Positions 1 to 3,706 of a DNA stretch of 6,161 bases are shown piece by piece (position 1 is the stretch's first letter; each line of letters opens with the position of its first letter). The notes under the pieces are model-generated. The model was not told the DNA's origin. It searched no databases and saw only the letters and a list, made by a program, of their open reading frames with translations. Location: positions 1-6,161 of the forward strand of contig JAUYPK010000150.1 of the NCBI GenBank assembly GCA_030697615.1, written 5' to 3'. The position numbers and the translations under genes were made by a program. Source of the DNA: Microcaldota archaeon (GTDB taxonomy: Archaea > Micrarchaeota > Micrarchaeia > Norongarragalinales > UBA8480).

Positions 1-1
1 T

Positions 2-115
2 TTCTTCGCCAATGCTAGAGACGTACCAATTACAAGAGAACAATGGGAAAACCTAAGCCCATATATGCAAGACAAATTCAAAAAAGGCCAAATAATGTGG
101 GTAACAACCGCATAA
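2..115 (+). CDS. 3' end of an unidentified protein gene (partial)
   Basis: This frame is open from the left edge to a TAA at 113-115 and encodes 37 residues ending in QIMWVTTA. The other two plus frames are stopped within the first 60 bases, so this is the only candidate for the end of a gene entering from the left. The visible tail is polar and charged, contains Trp and Tyr residues (REQWENLSPYM), and has no membrane segment. I do not recognise the family. The next gene starts 39 bases downstream on the same strand, so the two may be cotranscribed, although a T-rich tract lies between them. Confidence 0.55.
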   Translation, partial: FFANARDVPITREQWENLSPYMQDKFKKGQIMWVTTA

Positions 116-119
116 AGAA

Positions 120-131
120 CTAATTTTTTAA
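120..131 (+). promoter_or_regulatory. T-rich tract: possible oligo-T terminator or TATA-like box
   Basis: The spacer between the first two genes contains CTAATTTTTTAA. Six consecutive Ts a few bases after the upstream stop codon fit an archaeal oligo-T termination signal. The same AT-rich stretch is about 25-34 bases before the ATG at 155, which is where a TATA box for a leaderless or near-leaderless transcript would lie. No Shine-Dalgarno sequence precedes that ATG, which favours leaderless initiation. The sequence alone cannot decide between the two roles. Confidence 0.3.
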
Positions 132-154
132 CTTCAACCACCTAAGTACAAATT

Positions 155-751
155 ATGTCTCAACAACTATTTGAAGAAGCGAAAGAAGAAGTTGTTAGAT
201 TTCTATTAGAGAGGCACGCAAGCGCAGACCTCGGATTCCTAAGCAAGGTTAGAAAAAAAATACAACGCGTGAGAATTCCCGGCCAGGAGATGGAAAGTTT
301 ACTATTTTCAGAAACCCCCCAGAAGTTTAAAAAATATGCCGAAACTTTGAAAGGCGACTTGCAACGTTTTTCAGTTGAAGAAAATAATGAAGTGGATGAA
401 CACGCAATTGTGAACATGGCAAAATTGGAACAAAGCGCAAAAGAACGTGGCACACTAATTAGGGCGGAACAAATCATGGGAAGAGTAGGAACCAAAATCA
501 TATTACGTCCACCGCCGTTAAATCAGCCAGAAGAAGTGATCTTGGATTTAGATAGAACTAGGGCAGTAATACGGGCAAAAATTCGAATATTCAGAGCTCT
601 TGAAAAAAATGGACTAATTACAATAGTAGCTAATACACTACTATTTGATATAGGCGGGCATGAAAAAAGATTTCGAAAATCAGAAGCAATAAACATAAGC
701 CCTCTTCAAGTAAGGAAATTAAGCGAATTCTTGCGAAGAGCGGCAAATTAA
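155..751 (+). CDS. Uncharacterised charged helical protein, possibly GINS-like
   Basis: The gene encodes 198 residues from an ATG with no recognisable ribosome site. Residues 1-110 look largely helical and highly charged (EEAKEEVVRFLLER near the start), with no signal peptide, membrane segment or cysteine. Residues 112-165 contain RPPP (118-121) followed by a basic helix rich in Arg and Ile. The last 40 residues (about 156-198) look like a small beta module, with ITIVANTLLFDIGG, then KRFRKSEAINISPLQVRKL. The size (about 200 residues), the helical N-terminal part and the small C-terminal beta module resemble archaeal GINS (Gins51-type) replication proteins, but I see no diagnostic motif and hold this weakly. 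The gene ends tail to tail with pgk, the two stops overlapping. It is clearly coding: the frame is uninterrupted and composition matches its neighbours. Confidence 0.8.
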   Translation: MSQQLFEEAKEEVVRFLLERHASADLGFLSKVRKKIQRVRIPGQEMESLLFSETPQKFKKYAETLKGDLQRFSVEENNEVDEHAIVNMAKLEQSAKERGTLIRAEQIMGRVGTKIILRPPPLNQPEEVILDLDRTRAVIRAKIRIFRALEKNGLITIVANTLLFDIGGHEKRFRKSEAINISPLQVRKLSEFLRRAAN

Positions 752-1965
752 CCTTGCTTTTGCCTTAGCGCTTCCACTCCAGGCAGTTTCTTTCCGCTGA
801 GTGCTTCTAAGAGTGCGCCGCCGGATAGTGACACGTGTGAGATTTTAGTTTGATCTAAGTTAAACTCCTTGAAAGCGGTTGACCAAGCACCACCACCCAT
901 AACTGTGAAAGCTTTTGTTTCGGTTAGCGCTTTGCCCAACTCTTTTGTCCCAAGACTGAATTCGCGTTTTTCAAACTCGCCTGGAACGCCTTTGGCAAAA
1001 ACAGTTTTAGCGCTTTTGATGATTTCAGCGTAGTTTTTGATTGTTTTTACACCAATGTCTCGAATGATGTAATTAAGCGGTAAGTCCAACACGCTATATT
1101 CTTTGCGTTTTGTATCTATGTCAACAGCTACATCTACAGGCGTTGCAATTATTTCCAAGTAGTTTTTCCACAACTCTTTTGCTAATGATAGGAACTCTTC
1201 GCCGTTGTGGCTAGTGAAAATTTCTTCGTTTTTCTCACCTAGGTTTAAACCTTTTGCCTTGAGGAAGAGCAACGCTGGCATTCCGGCTAATAGAATTTTT
1301 GAAGCTTTGCCATGCTTGCACATTGCGCTGATAATGTCAAGCACTTCTTTGAGCTTCATTCCACCAAGGAGAAACACCGCTTCTTTTTCGTGGCCGAGCA
1401 GCGTATCAACAGCGGTTAACTCGCGTTGCATAGACCTACCTGCAAAAGAAGGAAGTAAAGAAGGAAACCCAACTAAGCTAGCTTGGCCGCGGTGCGAAAC
1501 TGAAAAAGCGTCGTTGACGTACATTTCTGCACAAGCAGCAAGTTTCTGGACGTAAACTGATTTGCTTGCCGATTTTGCATCTGCTTCAAGATTTTCTTCA
1601 GCTAGGAAACGCACATTTTCCAAGAGTATAACGTCACCGCCCCGCATTTCTTTTATCCTATCCAACGCAACCGGACCAATTACGTCGCGTACAAAACGCA
1701 CTTCAAGCCCAGTTTCTTGCGATAAAAACTCCGCGTGTTCTTTTAGTGAACGGAATTCGTCGTCGCCTGGCCTACCTTGATGGGCTAGTAGGACAACTTT
1801 TGCGCCCTTGCTTGCGAGTTCTTTAATTGTAACTCCGCTTGCAACAAAACGCGGATTATTAATTATTTTTCCATCTTCGCCAATGCCGCTGTTAATATCA
1901 ATTCGTACAAGTACAGTTTTACCTTTTACTTCAACGTCGTCAAGAGTGTTAATACCGTCAAACAT
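748..1965 (-). CDS. pgk: Phosphoglycerate kinase, archaeal type
   Basis: A 405-residue cytosolic enzyme that interconverts 1,3-bisphosphoglycerate + ADP and 3-phosphoglycerate + ATP. Family landmarks appear in order: VRIDINS (20-26, Arg21 and Asp23), HQGRPG (62-67), LLENVRF (114-120), YVNDAFSVSHRG (149-160), LLGGMKL (199-205, Lys204), KGVPGEFE (325-332), the GGG loop (357-359) and SHVSLSGGA (376-384). HQGRPG, LAEE after the NVRF motif and the length are typical of archaeal PGKs. Two phosphate-loop positions differ from the usual pattern: GGGA replaces GGGD or GGGH, and SLSGGA replaces STGGGA. I chose the ATG at 1965 because GTGAT lies 6 bases upstream; a TTG two codons earlier is less likely. 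It lies 25 bases downstream of gap, implying one transcript. Its stop overlaps that of the convergent gene. Confidence 0.95.
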   Translation of the reverse strand: MFDGINTLDDVEVKGKTVLVRIDINSGIGEDGKIINNPRFVASGVTIKELASKGAKVVLLAHQGRPGDDEFRSLKEHAEFLSQETGLEVRFVRDVIGPVALDRIKEMRGGDVILLENVRFLAEENLEADAKSASKSVYVQKLAACAEMYVNDAFSVSHRGQASLVGFPSLLPSFAGRSMQRELTAVDTLLGHEKEAVFLLGGMKLKEVLDIISAMCKHGKASKILLAGMPALLFLKAKGLNLGEKNEEIFTSHNGEEFLSLAKELWKNYLEIIATPVDVAVDIDTKRKEYSVLDLPLNYIIRDIGVKTIKNYAEIIKSAKTVFAKGVPGEFEKREFSLGTKELGKALTETKAFTVMGGGAWSTAFKEFNLDQTKISHVSLSGGALLEALSGKKLPGVEALRQKQG

Positions 1966-1971
1966 ATTCAA

Positions 1972-1976
1972 ATCAC
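1972..1976 (-). promoter_or_regulatory. Ribosome binding site of pgk
   Basis: On the minus strand GTGAT lies 6 bases before the ATG at 1965, in the 25-base gap between gap and pgk. It is the same core and the same spacing as before gap. This supports the ATG at 1965 over the TTG at 1971 as the pgk start. Confidence 0.6.
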
Positions 1977-1990
1977 ACTTACTTTTTAAT

Positions 1991-3013
1991 TTATTTTTTC
2001 GCGATATATTTCAAGAGGTCAACTAACTTAACTGAATAAGCCCATTCGTTGTCGTACCAAGAATAAACTTTCAAGAAGTCGCCTTTTCCATTTAACACGC
2101 TTGTAAGTGAACCATCTACAATTCCAGTGCGTTCGTCGCCAATTATATCAACTGAAACTAGCTCTTCTTCAGTGTAGCCTAAAATATTTTTGAGCTTACC
2201 GTCAGCTGCTTTTTTGATAACTGAATTGACTTCATCACGCGTAGTTTGTTTTGACAATATTAGCGACAAGTCACTTATTGAACCGCACGCAACTGGAACC
2301 CGCATCGCAACCCCGTCCATTTTTCCCTTGAGTTCAGGAATAACTTGGCCAATTGCAGTTGCTGCTCCAGTAGACGTGGGTATGATTGAAAGCGGCGCCG
2401 CCCTGCTTCTCCGAAGGCGGTCGTTTGGCAAATCTTGCAACCGCTGGTCATTCGTATAAGCGTGTACAGTTGTAAGAAATCCCTTTTCAATTCCAAACTC
2501 ATCGTAAATCAACCTAAGTAAAGGCGCGATGCTACAAGTAGTGCATGAAGCCATTGAAACCACGTTATGTTTAGCCGCGTCGTAAGTTTCAAGGTTAGCG
2601 CCTGGAATAATTGTAGCATCTGCGTTTTTCGACGGGCCGCTTATAATTACTTTTTCCGCGCCTGCGATTAAATGCTGCGAAGCTGCGTTGCGGTCAGTGT
2701 TCCTGCCAGTTGACTCAATTACATAGTCAATGTCAAGTTGTTTCCACGGTAGTTTCAACACTTCTTTCTGACTCAACACTTGAATTTCTTTGCCTTTTAC
2801 AAAAAGAGTTGTTTCACTAGCAGATACTTCTTGGTTAAACTTTCTGTGCACTGAATCATAAGTTAGTAAATATGCAAGTGTCTTTGCGTCGGTTAAATCA
2901 TTAACCGCGACTATTTCAAAATTTTTGTTAAAAGCTTCGTCTTGCATTGCTGCTCTGAAAAATAACCTTCCAATTCGGCCAAAACCGTTAATCGCTAGTC
3001 GTTTCTTAGCCAT
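1991..3013 (-). CDS. gap: Glyceraldehyde-3-phosphate dehydrogenase, class I (GapA-like)
   Basis: A 340-residue cytosolic enzyme that phosphorylates and oxidises glyceraldehyde 3-phosphate to 1,3-bisphosphoglycerate. The Rossmann motif NGFGRIGR is at residues 9-16. Asp39 in VNDLTD is at the position that normally selects NAD over NADP. The catalytic Cys157 sits in ASCTT, the catalytic His184 in TTVHAYTND, and STGAA (214-218), MRVP (237-240) and SWYDNEWAYS (318-327) follow the class I pattern. The normally near-invariant Asn after SCTT is Cys160, followed by Ser161. Most archaea use the unrelated class II enzyme; class I forms occur in haloarchaea and several DPANN groups. I chose the ATG at 3013, which has GGTGAT 6 bases upstream and begins at the usual family N-terminus (MAKKRLAINGFG); a TTG 12 codons upstream is rejected. 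It is the first gene of the gap-pgk operon. Confidence 0.96.
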   Translation of the reverse strand: MAKKRLAINGFGRIGRLFFRAAMQDEAFNKNFEIVAVNDLTDAKTLAYLLTYDSVHRKFNQEVSASETTLFVKGKEIQVLSQKEVLKLPWKQLDIDYVIESTGRNTDRNAASQHLIAGAEKVIISGPSKNADATIIPGANLETYDAAKHNVVSMASCTTCSIAPLLRLIYDEFGIEKGFLTTVHAYTNDQRLQDLPNDRLRRSRAAPLSIIPTSTGAATAIGQVIPELKGKMDGVAMRVPVACGSISDLSLILSKQTTRDEVNSVIKKAADGKLKNILGYTEEELVSVDIIGDERTGIVDGSLTSVLNGKGDFLKVYSWYDNEWAYSVKLVDLLKYIAKK

Positions 3014-3019
3014 AGTAAT

Positions 3020-3025
3020 ATCACC
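3020..3025 (-). promoter_or_regulatory. Ribosome binding site of gap
   Basis: GGTGAT on the minus strand ends 6 bases before the ATG at 3013. It matches the archaeal anti-Shine-Dalgarno core well and fixes the start of gap. Confidence 0.75.
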
Positions 3026-3039
3026 GCGAAGTACGGATG

Positions 3040-3057
3040 GAAAACTCAAAAGTTTTC
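3040..3057 (-). repeat. Inverted repeat in the gap leader
   Basis: The arms GAAAACT and AGTTTTC are perfect complements of 7 bases with a 4-base CAAA spacer. The element is 27 bases upstream of the gap ATG, so it lies in the 5' leader or over the transcription start. It could be an operator for a dimeric regulator or a weak AT-rich RNA hairpin. The stem has only two G-C pairs and is not followed by a T-run on the minus strand, so an intrinsic terminator is unlikely. Confidence 0.4.
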
Positions 3058-3095
3058 AACCCCACATATCTAGTAACAAACTAAACCGCTTAACA

Positions 3096-3103
3096 ATTTA
3101 AAA
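3096..3103 (-). promoter_or_regulatory. Candidate TATA box of the gap-pgk operon
   Basis: The minus strand reads TTTTAAAT here, close to archaeal TATA boxes. Transcription would start roughly 25 bases further on, near 3072, giving a leader of about 60 bases that contains the 3040-3057 inverted repeat. An alternative AT-rich match, TAGATATG around 3065-3072, would give a shorter leader of about 30 bases. This is pattern-based only. Confidence 0.3.
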
Positions 3104-3143
3104 CATAGCAGTAACGGGGAAAAAGCCGCGGCGTGGCGGATGG

Positions 3144-3153
3144 TTATTTATTA
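3144..3153 (+). promoter_or_regulatory. Candidate TATA box of the CBS-domain gene
   Basis: TTATTTATTA lies 37 bases before the ATG at 3190, which would place the transcription start near 3173-3175 and give a short leader. The other AT-rich match, AATATTTAA at about 3168-3176, is too close to the start codon to serve as a TATA box. The GC-rich stretch just upstream (GCCGCGGCGTGGCGG, 3125-3139) contrasts with the AT-rich surroundings. Confidence 0.35.
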
Positions 3154-3174
3154 GTTGAACTCCAAGGAATATTT

Positions 3175-3186
3175 AAGTGAAAGTGA
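3175..3186 (+). promoter_or_regulatory. Tandem AAGTGA ribosome-site copies before the CBS gene
   Basis: AAGTGA occurs twice back to back. The GTGA of the first copy is 9 bases and that of the second 3 bases before the ATG at 3190, so the first is the better spaced ribosome site. This supports the ATG at 3190 as the start. Confidence 0.45.
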
Positions 3187-3189
3187 AAA

Positions 3190-3690
3190 ATGGCAGGGTT
3201 AACCGCAAAAACAGTAACAATAGGCGACATCACTACTCGTCACCTTGTTTCAATACAAGAGGATGAAACAGTGGAAAAAGCTGGCAACTTAATGCAAGAA
3301 AAAGAAGTCACTATGCTAGTTGTTATGGAAAAGGAAAAAGTAGTTGGAATTTTAACAGCTGGCCAGTGGTTTAACTCATTTTACTTACACGTCGGGAGTC
3401 ACTTGCCACACCACCGGTTCCGCACTGACCGCGCTGGCCAGTTTGACTTACAGCTAGAAAAAAGCGAAGCTGTGAAAAAACGCGCAGCTGAATTTAAACA
3501 AATGAAAATAAGTGAAATTATGAGCAGTCATTTTAAAACTATTTCAGAAAATGCTAGCTTAGTGGAAGCAGTGCATGAAATGAAGTCAAGTGAAATACGC
3601 AGGTTACTTGTAACTGATGAAAAAAGCGGCAAAATAATAGGCGTGCTTGGAAGAACCAGGACTATAAACGCGTTGCTAAGTGAATTGTAA
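3190..3690 (+). CDS. Two-CBS-domain protein (Bateman module)
   Basis: The gene encodes 166 residues that are almost entirely one CBS pair. CBS1 spans about 8-60 (ITTRHLVSIQEDETVEKAGNLM, then VVGILTAGQW) and CBS2 about 105-166 (ISEIMSSHFKTISENASLVEAV, then RRLLVTDE and GVLGRTRT). CBS pairs usually bind ATP, AMP or other adenosyl ligands and control a partner protein. The ribose-contact signature is altered in both halves: Gln59 stands where Asp is usual in CBS1, and Gly154 and Arg157 replace the usual Thr/Ser and Asp in CBS2. The linker of about 44 residues (61-104) carries a histidine cluster, HVGSHLPHH (67-75). No catalytic, DNA-binding or membrane domain is attached, so it probably acts as a stand-alone regulator. 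It diverges from gap across 176 bases, which could allow joint control. The target is unknown. Confidence 0.9.
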   Translation: MAGLTAKTVTIGDITTRHLVSIQEDETVEKAGNLMQEKEVTMLVVMEKEKVVGILTAGQWFNSFYLHVGSHLPHHRFRTDRAGQFDLQLEKSEAVKKRAAEFKQMKISEIMSSHFKTISENASLVEAVHEMKSSEIRRLLVTDEKSGKIIGVLGRTRTINALLSEL

Positions 3691-3699
3691 TCATTTACT

Positions 3700-3706
3700 A
3701 AAAAAA
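3700..3706 (-). terminator. Oligo-T terminator of the cysteine-rich protein gene
   Basis: On the minus strand seven Ts follow immediately after the TAG stop at 3707-3709, which fits a hairpin-independent archaeal T-tract terminator. It lies in the 16-base gap between two convergent genes. No matching T-run is seen on the plus strand for the CBS gene. Confidence 0.45.

Noticed and set aside
160..501. Open frame of 113 residues antisense to the 198-residue protein gene
   Set aside because: It lies wholly inside a well-supported gene and has biased Ser/Phe content with no recognisable motif.
1205..1555. Plus-strand open frame opposite pgk
   Set aside because: pgk is certain on the other strand; this frame has no motif and no initiation signal.
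1966..1971. TTG at 1971 as the pgk start, two codons upstream
   Set aside because: It would place the start codon immediately next to or over the GTGAT ribosome site; the ATG at 1965 has correct 6-base spacing.
3014..3049. TTG at 3049 as the gap start, adding 12 residues
   Set aside because: The extension is not part of the class I GAPDH family, overlaps the inverted repeat, and the ATG at 3013 has a strong GGTGAT site.
3040..3057. The inverted repeat as an intrinsic terminator
   Set aside because: The stem is AT-rich and short, no T-run follows on the minus strand, and it sits upstream of a gene start.
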